Shown: positions 35,018 to 48,209 of the stretch, in pieces
Numbering within the stretch: position 1 is the stretch's first letter
Layout: every line of letters begins with the position of its first letter
Assembly (NCBI RefSeq): GCF_012489685.1
Contig: NC_080045.1
Coordinates: forward strand, 50,985,096-51,049,095
Direction of reading: 5' to 3'
Length of the DNA: 64,000 nt
DNA from: Lotus japonicus
Lineage: Eukaryota; Streptophyta; Magnoliopsida; Fabales; Fabaceae
Notes under the pieces: generated by a model
What the model saw: the letters and a program-made list of their open reading frames with translations, nothing else
Database searches by the model: none
Told to the model about the DNA's origin: nothing
Position numbers and translations under genes: made by a program

Positions 35018-35379
35018 CTGTTGGAGTTTTAACATCAATATAATTCGCCTAAGCCTGTAGCTTGGAGAGTGACCCATTAAATTTGATATAAAAATTGTTG
35101 TCTTTGGTATGCTGATGATGGATTGCCCCCTCGTGGGAATGTCTGGCTAGGTCATGACATTGGGTAAAAATGGATGTCCTTTCTTTATTCAAATTATCTC
35201 AAAATATCAAAACCTAATATGTTGTTTGTTAGCTTGGTGGAAGAATCACGAAAAGTTGGACTGTCGCGCTTTTGAAATAGGATTATAGGAAGATCTTCGG
35301 TAGTGAATAATGTTTTGTTTACAGATTTATTCACTTCTACCTACATAAATACGAATAAGCAAAAGAGAAATGAGTTAGG

Positions 35380-35888
35380 GATGGCAGAGAAGCCCGAACC
35401 CATGGGCACCCGACCCGACCCGACCCGATTTCTTGGGTGAAAACCCGAGTTAAATGGGTTCGGGTTCGGGTTCGGGTTTTACCCGATCACTTTCGGGTTC
35501 GGGTTTGGGTTTGGCCAAACCCGCACCCGAACCCTACCCGAACCCGGATCTGTATAAGTGAAACCTAAGTATTCTGCTTATGCAGTACAATATATGCAGC
35601 ATCTTGCATATTAATTTAACAGTAACATGGCAATTACAATGTTACATTACATAATATAGCTCTCTTCACAGTCTTTTTCAGGTCGGGTTTCCGAGTTCAA
35701 CTGTTTGTTTGAGGTTGTGTGCGGGTGTGGGTACGGGTCGGGTGAACCCGAAACCCAATGGGTTCGGGTGTGGGTTTAAGTTCACCACCCATTTCGGGTT
35801 CGGGTGCGGGTGCGGGTGTGGGTTTTTGATTTCGGGTTTGGGTTTGGGTTTGGCAAAACCCGCACCCTACCCAACCCATTGCCATCCC
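35380..35888. mobile_element. Non-autonomous TIR element rich in GGGTTCGGG repeats
   Basis: The termini AGGGATGGCA and TGCCATCCCT(A) bound about 510 bp, with AAATGAGTT before the left end and after the right end, a 9-bp (or 8-bp) duplication fitting a MULE or hAT insertion. Both arms carry reiterated GGGTTCGGG/GGGTTTGGG and its complement, so the arms can pair. The middle has an AT-rich spacer (about 35560-35680). No transposase. Confidence 0.75.
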
Positions 35889-36037
35889 TAAAATGAGTTA
35901 TATAATGTGATAAGAAATGAAGCGAGAAATTAAATATGAAGAAAAATGTGTGAAAATGAGATGAAAAATAAAGTGAGGGTTGTATGATTCATTACTCCTT
36001 GGCTAACTAGTGATATATGATTAACTAGTACTTTTTA

Positions 36038-36054
36038 CCCGTGCATCGCACGGG
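36038..36054 (-). terminator. Helitron 3' terminal hairpin
   Basis: CCCGTGCATCGCACGGG forms a perfect 7-bp stem with a 3-nt loop. It is separated by 9 nt from the CTAG terminus at 36028-36025, the geometry expected of the Helitron rolling-circle termination signal. Confidence 0.88.
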
Positions 36055-36844
36055 GGATATTCACTTTTAGTTATTGTGTGTTTTTTGGTTTAAATATGTC
36101 TTTTTTAAAATATATTTTGTTGATTAAAAGATATAAATTTATTTTAGACTATTTTCTTGAAAGTAATTTATCTTAGACTATAAATTCTTAAATTTTATTT
36201 TTTCTTTTTATCAAATGTTTGTTTTTGTTTTTTTGAGTTGTTATTTTGTTTTTATCTTTTGTACTTGTTGTTTTAAATGCTAGATTAATATTATTTTTAT
36301 ATCTATTGAATATTCTATCACGGGGAGTTGAAGTAACATGTATGTGCTAAGAATATGTGTTATTTTTTTGCAATTGACATTATTTCATTGAGAATAAAAC
36401 TGAGTGTGTAGTATTTCACATTTTTTGTAAAAATATTTTTGTAACACCCCGATTTCGGTGGCGTCACTTTAGTAACTCAAAAATAAAATAAAGCGGAAAA
36501 GCAAGTATTTTTTTTTCTCGTTTTGTTTAAATAAAATGACTTGTCGAAATAAAGATTCAACTCAATTGCGATTAACAACGACTAATATACAATATAAGCA
36601 CAGTCCTCGCTGTAACTAAAAACATCGTCACGAGTGTCCTCAAGTGACGGAAAGTAACACCAAGTAACTGAAAGTAGTGCCCGCAGGCAAATAAGTGCGA
36701 CTCATAGTTAGAGTCATAAGTTTTATAAATACAGTCCTCCAAGAAAGTAAGTCAGCCCAAAACGGCCTCCAAAAGACTTCCTACGTCCGACAAACTCCCT
36801 GTGATCCTCATGGAAGGGAATCACACAAAAAAGCTAATAGTCGG

Positions 36845-39800
36845 TGTAAGACCCAAGATTTTAAGCTTAGGATCAGTGGAAGAGATTTCCATTTACGATT
36901 AGGATTGATGTATTGTGAAGGGAAACCTGAACTAGAGTTTACCAAATGAAATAAATTTATGAAGGAGAAAGTTCAGGAAAAGTCAAAGGATTACATCATG
37001 ATCGATAAAAGTTATAGTACGATCGTTATACGCTTAACCTAGGTCAGAAACCCTAGTATATAGCTAATTTTCACTTTTAGGCACGACGGAAGTTAATTCC
37101 AAAAATCTTCAGAGAAATGTTAGAACTTCTCTTTTTCCATATATCACAATCGTTTCGAGGCGAAACTCTAGGATCTACGAACGTCCGATTCCAATCATCG
37201 GAAGTTTGCCGAAACCGAATCCCTGGTATTTCAAAACCCTAGAATTTCTCGACAATGAAGACTTTATCTATTCAGAGCTTCAAATGAATATTCTACACGC
37301 GTACACCCATTTCTCTTGATGATTTCAATCTTTCTTCCGAAGGAAGTTTTCTATTCCGACATTCGATGCAAAAAGCAACTTATCGGGTAAAATAGTTTTA
37401 TACCGACTATGCTTTAGTTGCCAAAAATACAAAGAGACCTCATTCTAGTTTTGGAATTCTTTCGCCAAAACCTATCTATTAATTCACGGAGAATGACGCC
37501 GGAAAAATCAGATTCGCGAAACTTTCATTTTCCCGCGAATTTCCAACCTCTATATATAGCCAAGAAAGGAAGAAAAATACAAATTTTCCACCATTTTCCC
37601 CACCCAAACCCGCGGCCAAGAAGGAGAAGAAGGAGGAAGAGATTTTGTTCAATCCTTGCTTGATCGTCGATCAATCAGTTGCTGCTTCAAGGCTTCGAGG
37701 TATAGTCGCTAATCCTTACCTCTGATCGCTTTTTCCATAGCTTTTCTGTAGAGTTTTCTGAGCGGATAGTTTATGGGTTTTTGCAAAACTATCCTGAATC
37801 TTTCATTTCTGATTCTAAACCTCTTCTATATGTGCCCAAGATCACTTCTGCCGGATTAGATTTTCCGTTATGTCGCCGGAATTCCGCCGGAATCAATTTT
37901 AGCCTTAAATACCCATTTTTGGAGTTTTTGAGGTAAAGCTTCAACCTTTAGGCTAAAAACTATCGCCTTAGCTTAGTGTTAGTAGGATTAGTTGTCATAA
38001 ACGTCGTTAGTAACGTCCCTGCAAAATTTGGTTTTTGGGATTTCAGTTTTGAAATTTCTAAGTTAAAAATCATGACCAAAATACCCCTGCGACAGTTTTC
38101 GATCCGATAATTTTTCCGAGTTCAGAATACCCTTAGTTACGGCTAATGATAGCATAGGAACCAAGTTTGATCGAAGAAAAATCGAGCCCCATAATTACCT
38201 AAAGTGGCCGAGCCCTATTAAGGGGGAGGAGGAAAATTTCCTTTTCCGAAAACTTGTCTTTCGCGCTAGATTATCGTACCTTAGAGTATAGATTACTTCG
38301 TGTAACCTTAGTAAGTATCGATAGCTTAGTTCTCGATAGATTCTGATAGTATTTCTGTGACTTTGCTTTAAAGGAACTTTTGAGGAATTTCCTGAGGAGC
38401 AACGCTTTGCTTGTGAGGAAGAGTTAGAAGATAATCCTGGAGAATCTGCAGGTGAGGGCTTCTCACTGAATCTCTAGTTAATGCTTAGGGTCGATGTTTC
38501 GACATTGTTTACTGTTTATGCACTGGAATTGTGTGTGATTGGAAAATGTTTTCTGAGGCTTCGGCTGACAGTGTAGATGATTCATCTACTGAATGTTTTT
38601 GAGATTGTCTTACATGCTATGTGCTATGTGGGTAATCTAGGATGTGTGGTGCATGCTTTATATGCTAAGTGCTAAGTGTTTATGATGCGATTTATTGATA
38701 TATGACATGTTGTTGATTGTGATGATTTAAATATGCTCTGTACTGGAATATGAGATTCTGAATGGTGAGAATAGCGGGCAGGTCATGCCGATTTTATTTT
38801 GAGAGTTTTGAGAAAGTTTGATAGGACGAACGAGGTTCGGGCCTTAATTTTGTTTAGTGGATCGAGACATCCTCTAGAAGCGACTTGGGATTGGGAGATC
38901 CTGCAAATGTATAAGACTTGCGATAAGACGAAATGGAATCTATTTTATAAAGAAAATTCATAAGACCTTAAATAACCTCAAAATCTTTAAGTAATGATAA
39001 CAACCTCGAAGGAAGGCATTGGAAGTCAAGTCATAGTTTTGGAAAAACGAGGAGTGTCGTCGGATCCAAGTGTTGAGGAGTTTGGTAAGTTCTGAGTATG
39101 TTGGTACTCCTTCGCTCGTTGAGCAGTTTGTTAGTCATCCAAGGGATGAGCCGAGAAGCTTCACTGAGGCGTGAGACCTTGTGAATGCGTGATACTCCAC
39201 TGAGGCGTGAGACCTTGTGGAAAGCATGGACCTTCACTGAGGCGTGAGACCTCGTGAACAGCATGAAGCTTCACTGAGGCGTGAGACCTTGTGAATGCGG
39301 GATACTCCACTGAGGCGTGAGACCTTGTGGAAAGCATGAAACTTCACTGAAGCGTGAGACTTCGTGAGAGCATTGATGACCCGAAGAGTCATCGTGAGTG
39401 GTTGCACTCATCTTATGATTATTGTATTTTGTCGCAGAATCGACTTTACCTTAGGGTAAGCTTTTAGAGACATTAATTTAGCTAGAACACGTGGCGACGT
39501 GTCGAGTGAGGTCGGAGACGTTGTTTGGCTAATCACTGCATTGCATGCACTCATTAAGTGGTTTAAACACGGCGAGATACCGGACCACGGCGGATTCCAA
39601 AATTGGTTATAAGACCAGGATTTCCGCGTAAGAGCGCTGCTAGGTGACTCTTAGTAGCAGACCGAAATGGCAGACCTACGGGTTACGACTGATCTGACTA
39701 CCTTTGTGTGGTGTAAGAGGCACGCGGGCCGAAATGCACCACCGTGGCTGGTGAAGGGCTGATCCGTTGATGTCCATCCGTTCCGGATTGCATATTGGTT

Positions 39801-40719
39801 GACTGGGTTAACCTGCATATCATTTCATGCAACATGCATACTGACATAGTTGATGAGTGTGTTTGGTACTTGTTAGTTCTATTTGAGGCATGTTAACTGT
39901 GATTTACTGTCGTTTATGTTCATTGAGAAATATGCAACCCTAGGATGTTATTCCTAGTTATAAGCCTAAGTGGCTATTATCTTATTTATATCTATTGGTG
40001 CTATTATTTACATAATTCTTTGGAGTTGACCCTCGCGTCTTCTGTGTGTGCTTTGGCGAACAAACGCCCTTTGTCAGATGTCTTTGGCGGGCTGATTCAT
40101 GATGGTTCATCCTTCGGGAGGAACTAGGGTTGAGATGCGGGAACTGGAGCGTATCGCGGTAGCGAGAGGAGGACGGATGGTGTACATAGACTAGGTCGTT
40201 CCGGATTCAGATTCGGGCGACGATCATGCTAGCATGTAGGTTTTAGTGCTGGTGTGAGCTCCTCGAGATGGGATTAGTGTAGGAGTAGAGTCTTAGCTCT
40301 GAACATCATTTGTTTTCTTTGAGGACAGGGTAGTTTCCCACCTATAGCTTTTGTGTGGTTCTTTACGAGAATCACAGAGAGTTGGTTGGACTTAGGAGGT
40401 CTTGCTTCAGGCCGATGGGCCAGCTTATTCTCAGTTTTGAGGGATGGTGTTGCGGACACTTGACCTTTCTTGTGGATTGTACCTTTTGCCTTCGGGCGTT
40501 ACACTTTTCTTTCCGTCACTGGAGGTTTACTCGTGACGAGGTTACTACTACAGCGGGGGCTGTTTATATATTGTATATTAGTTCTGATTATTGTTATTGT
40601 TGGGTTTTATTTAATTCAGTCTTGTCTTAGTTATTATCAAAAAAAAAAAATATTCACGTTTTTCCGCATTAAGTTTATTTTGGTTACTAAAGTGACGCCA
40701 CCGAAATCGGGGTGTTACA
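36845..40719 (+). mobile_element. Solo LTR 'B' (long-LTR family), 3.9 kb, nested in LTR C
   Basis: Starts TGTAAGACCCAAGATTTTAA and ends GAAATCGGGGTGTTACA. GTCGG lies on both sides (36840-36844 and 40720-40724). TATA-like CTATATATAG at about 37551. It is inserted into LTR C, a relative in the opposite orientation, roughly 405 bp from C's 3' end, so the flanking C segment and B's own 3' end are inverted copies. By eye it is closest to solo LTR E (nearly identical around 37490-37560 versus 51130-51210). Confidence 0.9.
39140..39375 (+). repeat. Tandem repeat of CACTGAGGCGTGAGACC-type units inside LTR B
   Basis: About six units of roughly 37-40 bp, each with CACTGAGGCGTGAGACCT then TGTGAATGCG or TGTGGAAAGCATG variants. 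The variants alternate, suggesting higher-order doubling. Confidence 0.85.
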
Positions 40720-41013
40720 GTCGGGGACCTACCCTAACCCAAAATAAGAAATGACAATCAGAGCTATGACAACGACACCCGATATACTACACCCCTAACA
40801 TCGACCCCCATCCGATCCTGCATGAAGCCCGAGTCCACGTCGAAGACTCAGTAGTAGTCATTTCGCTCCGGGTTCTCCCCGAACGACGAAACAGCTGTTG
40901 AGCGTCTGGCAGCAGGCCGACCGCCCAAACACGAACATACACACAAAGCCAAGGCGCGAGGGTCAACTCACAGAATATGATAAATAATACAAGCAACATG
41001 TGAAGAATAAGGG

Positions 41014-41047
<34 letters not shown>

Positions 41048-41282
41048 GTACATACATGTATGTTCTGTGTTGCCTACCCTAAGGTATATACATGGCAGTT
41101 TAACGAATCTTTAATAACAACACAATATTCAACATCTCAGCAAATCAACAAATAACATAACGATGTTCAACACATCAACAAATATAGTTAGGTGCATGGC
41201 GTGCCAATGCAATGTCATGCTCAAAAGATGATCCGGATAAAATGTCACCATCTCGATGGATGGGACAAACCAAGCATCTAGC

Positions 41283-42794
41283 TGTTGAAAGATTTTTTAC
41301 CACTCTACGTTCGAATCTCTCAAGACTCAATTGTAGTATAGTAAAGGGTTTTGTCGTATCCACTGGGAGGTGTAATACTTATGCCGTTCAATAGCTAACA
41401 AACTCAAATGATGGTTAACAGAGATATTAGGGGTTTGTTTAAGAACATGAAAATATAAAGAAAGCAGATAAAGTAATTGGATTCACCAAGGTATATAGTT
41501 TTGCTGGGATTAGAGTTTCGTTGTTTGACCTCTATGTATTCTATTGATTCACATACAAATATCGTTCTATGCAATTGATTCCTCCCACCATTTCTTATCT
41601 TACTACCCAGTCCCCCGGTGTAGAAGATTATCAACTCCCTATATTAACCTTCAATCCCTTGATCGATTAACAATAGTGAGTAGCATTAAGCATGGATGTT
41701 TGAATAGACTAATGATCTAACCCTATCCCTAGACCTTAGAATCATTAGATGATTTTACCTAATTCAGATTTAAATAGTTAGTTCCCACCATCCTATTAAA
41801 TCTAAATTCATGTTCTAGGTGATCAATCCAAAACAAGCATGAAGCACAAGGTAAAAATCATTGAATCATGGAAAAGAAACATATGATTAACTCTAGTTCA
41901 GACTCAAGATCATGTGAGTTCCCTACACAAGTTTGAATCAATCAAAATACCCAAGGGGATCAACCTAAGATATAACTTGAAGCATAAGAGAAAACCATTG
42001 ATTCTTTAACATAGAAGCATGAAATTTGCATGAAAGGAAATCTAATAGATTACATGAACATTAAAACAACTGGTTCTAATCCCAACAAATGAGAAATTAG
42101 CTATCCATTTCCACGGATAGCTTTACAATCATAAAAGAGAAGAAGAACGATGAAAAACCGAATCCGTGACGGTTCCCCGGCGATGAAATCGGCTCCAAAG
42201 CCTTCTCTCTAGCCTCCTAGGTCACCCTTGATGATCTCCTTTGAGTTCTCCCTTTCCCCAAGTGATGGGTTTGTGTATTTATCTCTGATTTTCGTGAACT
42301 CACTGTTTTGTGCTGAACTTTGAGTTTTATAGCATTGCAGATCTGTTACAGGGTGCTTAGCACTCCACTTTAGGTGCTTAGCGCCCTGTTTCTTCATGCT
42401 GAAGGATTCCCCACCGCCAGATGATGCTTAGCACTCCATTTTAAACGCTTAGCACCCTGTTACTTCATGCTGAAGGAGTCTCCATTGCCAGATGATGCTT
42501 AGCACCCTGGAACACATGCTAAGCATGATTGGAACAACAAGGTTGATTTCTTGATATTTCAAAGTTCTTGAGTGGGATTCTTCAAGGTTAAGTGGATTTC
42601 TTCATTTACAAGCTTTCTTTCATTCAAATCATGCACTTTCTCTAATACTCTTCACCCTACAACTCAAATTGAGATTGAAATCATTTTCTACATAATCCAC
42701 ATAAAAAAGAGTTAACTTATAAGAAATTTACCATAATAACAATAGATAAGTGCCTAAAATATGATGGAAAACATGGTGAATTTGGCACTTATCA
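41283..42794 (-). mobile_element. Solo LTR 'D' of an unrelated family, 1.5 kb, nested in LTR C
   Basis: On the minus strand it begins TGATAAGTGCCAAATTCACC and ends CTTTCAACA. The duplication CTAGC is at 41278-41282 and 42795-42799. A GTATCCACTGGGAGG-type word near 41356 is typical of this class of plant LTR. No internal domain was found, so it is called a solo LTR, though a very short non-coding element cannot be excluded. Confidence 0.8.
42355..42520. repeat. Approximately 75-80-bp tandem repeat in LTR D
   Basis: Two and a half units containing GCTTAGCACTCCA, GCTTAGC(G/A)CCCTGTT, CTTCATGCTGAAGGA and GCCAGATGAT. Confidence 0.85.
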
Positions 42795-43029
42795 CTAGCT
42801 CCGCTAAAACACCTCGCTTTTATGAAGTAACACGCTCCTGTGAAGCAGCACGCTCCTATGAAGTCCGATCTAAGATCGTCCTTCGGAAAGCAGCACACTT
42901 TTCAAGAAATGTATGCATGGATGCAATATGGTTAGCCAAACAAAGAAACGTCCTCACCAAGGTACGCGGGTTTAGCTAGAGTACATTGTCTCTACAATAC
43001 CCTAAAGTAAGCAAAGGAGTGCTAGTCGC

Positions 43030-43345
43030 ACTTGGTAACTTTCCTAGTCACTTTGGCTCACCGCCTCGATGGCCAACCAAACTGCTCAACGAGCAAAAGA
43101 ATGCATCTGGCACTCAGTGACTTTTCAAGTTACTTTGGCTCACCAGCTCGATGGCCAAATGGACTGTTCAACGAACAAGGAGAATGTTGCTCGCACTCAG
43201 TGACTTTTCAATTTACTCAGGCTCATCAGCTCGATGGCCGAAAGGCTGCTCAATTAATGAGCAAGGATGGTGCACTCGCACTTGGGGACTTTCCAATCGT
43301 CCCTGGCTCATCTTTTGGATGGCTAGGTAAACCGCTAAAGGAGCA
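43030..43345. repeat. Approximately 80-86-bp tandem repeat inside LTR C
   Basis: Four diverged units with CGCACT(C/T)(A/G)GTGACTTT, ACTTTGGCTCACC, GCTCGATGGCC and GCTCAACGAGCAA. Absent from LTRs A, B and E in this form, although LTR E retains a trace near 49485-49580. Confidence 0.85.
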
Positions 43346-45843
43346 AAAGGTGCTATCGCACTCAAGGATTTTCCTCACACTTAGATTGTCGACCCTTCCC
43401 GTTTTCCAAACCATTTTCACATCCTAAGTCTTTTCCAAGAGGTTATCATCATTATTTAAAAGTGTTCTATCTTTGATTAGTGTATTATGAATTTCATTTA
43501 CAAATCAAGTTCTGGTTTCGTTTGTTTCAAAACTCTATAAGTTGGAAGATCCCAATAAACCCAAATAATTCCCGAGAAGGTCTCGATCCTAAAATGGCAA
43601 TGGCTTAGACCTCAGGTTAGAATCTGCCTAACATTTCCCAAACCTCGTCATTAGCAATGCATAACATCACGTTTTCCCACACTCCGAAATCATATAATCA
43701 TGTACTGTCTCAAGTCAGTACAATTCAATAGAGCATATGCAAGACATCGTAAACTCAACAGAAATAATGGCATATAGCTCAGTTCAATATTCAAACATAA
43801 CAACAGTCAAATCATAAACACATATATCAACACATCCTATGATTAACCATATAACACATAGCATGTGAATCAATCAACAACAATCAAAACGATAAGTAAA
43901 TCCCAATCGACAATGTCGGCCGAAGCCTCAGAAAACGGAGACACACGTCTCAATTTGTTCACTCGGCCGAAGCCCCCAGAAAACATTTCCCAGTGAATCA
44001 ACAATCAAGTGCATAAACAATAAATTAAGTCGAATTGATCGACACCTAAAACATTAGCTAGCAAGGTAAGTTGCCCTCACCTCTAGTTCCTCCAGAATCA
44101 CGGTGTAAGTCACGCTCACAAGCTTGCTCAGTCAAGCCCAAGGTTTCCAAAACCGAACCTTAGAGCAAACAAGGCAAAAATCAATCAAAATAAGTCGGTA
44201 CAACCGAAACAATATTAACTAACGTTAGACAAAGCTCAAGAAGCTTCAGAGTGCAACATTTAGGCACGAATGGAAGGCTTTCCCCGAATGGATGAGTTTT
44301 GACTCGATTCAAGTTTTGTACCAAAACACTTTATTCGCTAAAACGTGCATAACTCGAGCTACAGAACTCGGAATGACACAAAACCGACGCCAAAATTTCG
44401 ACAATTGAAAGGGCTATGCTATAACTCAGGTCATACAGACCCAAAAATTGTTTTTGGACACGGTACCATACCAAATAAGTTTCGGCCACTATCAAAATAA
44501 GGTTTCCCGAACTTCTTTTTATTCGATCTAATTCAATTCCTAGGTATTCATAGGCGATATCTAGGCCAGGGAAACTCTTAGAAAAATTTAAAATTCGAAA
44601 TGCGACTTAGGGGTATTTTGGCCAAGATTTTTAGCTCAGAAATTGAAAGTCGGAATTTTGAAAAACATATTTGATGGGCGTGTTCCTAACGACATTTATA
44701 ACAGCTAATCCTACTGACGCTAAGCTCAGTCAAGAGTTTTTAATCCAAAGAACGAAACTTTAGTTGAAAATGGGTATTTGAGCATAATTTGAAGCTCTGC
44801 GACGATTCGGCGAGATTCGGCGAAATGTAATCCGCTAAAAGTTCTCTTGGGTTAGTAGGGAATATGTTTAGACACTGAAATCAAGTTATTCGGACAGTTT
44901 TACAAAAAGCTCAAAACTTTGAGCACAGAAAGACATAGAGAAAAACGACAGAATTGACGATCAGAAGTAAGGAATAGCATCTACACCTCGAGGTCTACGC
45001 GTAGCAACTGTTAGTGCGACGATCAGGCAATAAACGACGAAAATCACTTCCCCTCTTTCTCCTCTCAAGCTCGCGGCCTCTTGGTGATGGTGGTGATGAA
45101 TTTTTTTTCATTTCTCACCTATTTATAGGTGAGGGAAAATGCGGGAAAATCAAAATTTCGCGATTCCGATTTTTCCTGCGCATTCCTCTGTGAATTCTAA
45201 GATAGGTTCTGGCGACAGAATTCCAGAACTCGAAACAGGTTTCTTGGACTTAAAGCAAACGATCCAAAGTCGGTGTAAATCGATTTTACCCGAAAAACTA
45301 CTTTTTGCAGTTGATGTCGGATGAGAAATCTTCCTTCTGAAGAAAGATTAGAAACATCGAAAGAAATAGGTGTACGCGTGTGAAATCTTTATTTGAAGCT
45401 CCGAATATAAAAAGTCTTCATCGTCGGTTTATTTTAAGGTTCTTGAGCTATCAGGGATTTAGTTTCGGCATACCTCCGAGAATTGGAATCGGACGTTCGT
45501 ATATCCCAGGGTTTCGTATCGAAACGCTTGTCATGTAAAGGAATAAGAGAAATTCTAACATACATCTGAAAATTTTTGGAAATTGTTTCTATCGCTCTTT
45601 TAAAGGTAAATTAGTCGTTTACTAATGATCTTGTCCTAGGTATAAGCGAATGATTCTTGCGTCATAAGTTACATCGATTCTAATATTATCCTTAACCTTT
45701 TCCTGAACTATCACCTTCATAAATTTATTCCATTTTATGAACTCTTGCTCAGTATTCTTCCTTCACGTTAAATCGAACTTAATCGTGAATATGAATTTTA
45801 CCAATTTATTCTAAGCTTAAAAACTTGGGTCTCACAATTTTCT

Positions 45844-46290
45844 TCATATGACCTTGCGAAATATCTCTTTGTAAACTACATTTGAAGTACTATGAGAATT
45901 GATGTCATCACCATCGCAAATGAGAATTTTTAATCTTTTACAATGCATGACTCTAGAGAATGCTACATATAACTGGCCATGTGAAAACACCAATTTTGGA
46001 AAATATAACCTCACCCTTTTTAAAGACTGTCTTTGACTTTTATTTATTGTCATGACAAAAGAGTGTGCATAGGCAAACCTGAAGAGTTTATTGTGTTTAA
46101 AAACTACGGTGTGTGGATATAATCTGGGATCTCATAATTGTTGTATGATAAACATGTGTTATCAACACTCAAATAAGTTTTCTCTTTTCCAAGAAACAAT
46201 GATATCATGTATTCGTTCAAACTATCAACAATCTCATTAGTAGGAGCTAAAATAGCACGATGTTGAAAAAATTGGATCTTTGTAGTTTTG
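45844..46290 (-). pseudogene. C-terminal remnant of a Helitron PIF1-like helicase
   Basis: Minus-strand pieces: ILAPTNEIVDSLNEYMISLF (about 46260-46200) and, in another frame, MTINKSQRQSLKRVRLYFPK, FSHGQLYVAFSRVMHCKRLKI and VVYKEIFRK (46053-45844). They resemble the last conserved blocks of Helitron helicases, where the family usually has TINKSQGQ (here the second G is R) and HGQLYVA.SR. A frameshift and loss of sequence separate the pieces, and everything upstream (Rep endonuclease, Walker motifs) is missing. Not functional. Confidence 0.85.
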
Positions 46291-46511
46291 AAGGAAAGAT
46301 AGATAAGTAGACTTGACAATAGAAGCCATTGGATCACCTGAATGTGAGACCAAAAATTTCTAAGGGATGTCCATGATTGTTTCATATTCTATCTGCTTAC
46401 CTACATTTCCATCTCCTATGCTTAAAAATAGTGTACATAGTTTATGAAATGGTTTATAAATCTGAGATGCCAAATGTTGATTTTCTAACAATGACTATAT
46501 ATAAAGTAAAA

Positions 46512-47560
46512 AAGACACATGGGTGGGCAGAAATAGAGAAATTAAAAAGTCACTCTCATAATAGAGTTAGTGGCAAGTTAGTACTTGAAGAACATTTCTA
46601 AAATTATATTAAAAAATATTAATTTATTAATTTAAGTACCTTTATTATTCAATTGTAAGTTTCACTGTTTCAAAAAAAAAATCACTAAAAACCACTTTTT
46701 ATTCCATCACTTTGCTAACTCCCTTATGTTTTAATTTAATCAAATCATTTGCACATCAATACTTGTGCACAACTCCTACGTATTAATTGACATCGATTTT
46801 ATTTTTTTTAATAGACTTAATGGTGTTACACAATCTTTAGTTAAAACAAAAATAAAGAGACACATGGGTGGGTAGAAATAGAGAATTTAAAAAGTTACTC
46901 TCATAAGAGAGAGGTAGTGGCAAGTTAGTAAGAATATTTCTACAAATATATTAAAATATATTAATATATTAATTTATGTACCTTCATTATTCAATTGTAA
47001 GCTTCACTAAAATTCCCTTGAGATTTCATCACTTTGCTAACGCCCTACGTTTTAATTTATTCAAATCATTTGCACATTAATACTTGTGCACAACCCCTAC
47101 ATATTAATAGTCTTTAGTTAAAACAAAACAAAGAGACACGTGGATGAGCAGAAATAGAGAAGTTAAAAAGTTACTCTCATAAGAGATGTAGTGGAGATGG
47201 AGGTCTAGGGTTCGAACCCTGAGAAAGTACATTTGTAATTACTAACAACTAACCACTAACATTTGCCTATAAAAAAAAAGAGGTAGTGGCAAGTTAGTAC
47301 TTAAAGCATGTGTCTAAAACCATTAAAAAATATTAATTTATTAATTTATGTACGTTTATTATTCAATTGTAAGCTTCACCAAAATCCCCTTGGGATTCCA
47401 TCACTTTTCTAACTCTCCTATGTTTTAATTTAATCAAATCATTTGCACATTCATACTTGTGCACAACCCCTACGTATTAATTGACATCAGTTTCAAATTT
47501 TTAATACACTTAATTGTGTTACATAGCATTTAGTAATTTTATTTGAAACAACACCGTTAA
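46512..47560. repeat. Three imperfect tandem units within the Helitron
   Basis: GACACATGGGTGGGCAGAAA-like unit starts at about 46514, 46858 and 47134. Each continues with GTGGCAAGTTAGTA, TTATTCAATTGTAAG, TTCCATCACTTT and TTGTGCACAAC words. Spacing is about 345 and 276 bp. The third unit was enlarged by a SINE fragment. Confidence 0.85.
47187..47279 (+). mobile_element. 5'-truncated tRNA-derived SINE
   Basis: B box GGGTTCGAACC at 47208-47218, followed by AACCACTAACATTTGCCTAT and a nine-A tail. The tail matches the SINE at 21318. Its exact placement is defined by comparison with repeat unit 2, which reads continuously across the insertion point. Confidence 0.75.
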
Positions 47561-48209
47561 TTTTTTTTAATGTCCAATAAAATTATTATTATGCTACTTA
47601 ATTGAGTACATACACGTTGGAATCATGAAACTAAACATATCTACTGTAGGTCAATTAAATTATGTCATTATCATGATTTCTATATTTCGATTTGTCATTT
47701 CAGTTTATTCAACTCAGAATTTCTTGAGAATCCTAATCTTTCATCCTTATATTGACATTTTTATAGATATTGTTATCAGTTAAGGTATGTCAATCATACT
47801 AAGACCATAAAAAATAAATTGACTGTGCTTATGAGATATATAAACTGAATATTAAAATAGGTACCAAAAAACTACTCAAACAAAAGTTAAATAGCAAATT
47901 GGTATTTTACCATTGACTATCAATTTATATTTTATTGTTCCATTTTTAATTATATTTTTAACTTTATTTCTAATTTCAATAAGTTTAGCATGGTTCCTAC
48001 GTCTGTTGTTGTTGAGTTTATGGGGCGAGTCTAACGAAGGATAGAACATAGGAAGATTAAATTCACATTGTTGTTATTTTGTAAGCAATCTATTAATTAT
48101 TTCTCATCCCATAGAAAATGACAAACATATGAACACCGAATGACTCATGAATACTAATTATTCTACTAAGAAATTGTTTGGAAAAGAATCATGTTATCTT
48201 AATGGTGGT

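Larger units (their letters stand above)
36440..45836 (-). mobile_element. Solo LTR 'C' (long-LTR family), about 4.0 kb after removing two insertions
   Basis: On the minus strand it runs from TGTGAGACCCAAGTTTTTAA (45836) to GAAATCGGGGTGTTACA (36440), flanked by ATTTT at 36435-36439 and 45837-45841. It is interrupted by solo LTR B (36845-40719) and solo LTR D (41283-42794), each with its own target duplication. No gag/pol and no second LTR at either side. TATA-like TATTTATAGG at about 45119-45128 (minus). Many blocks match LTR A (for example the TTTTCTGAGGCTTCGGCC words near 43920). It is inserted just past the helicase remnant of the Helitron. Confidence 0.88.

Noticed and set aside
35390..35880. 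Interstitial telomeric repeat
   Set aside because: The units are GGGTTCGGG/GGGTTTGGG, not the plant telomere unit TTTAGGG, and they lie within a TIR element with a target duplication.
36440..40719. A 4.3-kb TIR transposon bounded by perfect TGTAACACCCCGATTTC inverted repeats
   Set aside because: The two ends belong to two different LTRs: 36440 is the 3' end of minus-strand LTR C and 40719 is the 3' end of plus-strand LTR B, which starts at 36845 with its own GTCGG duplication.
47208..47218. A tRNA gene suggested by GGGTTCGAACC
   Set aside because: Only the B box is present, no cloverleaf can be formed, and the 3' tail matches the SINE at 21318-21437.
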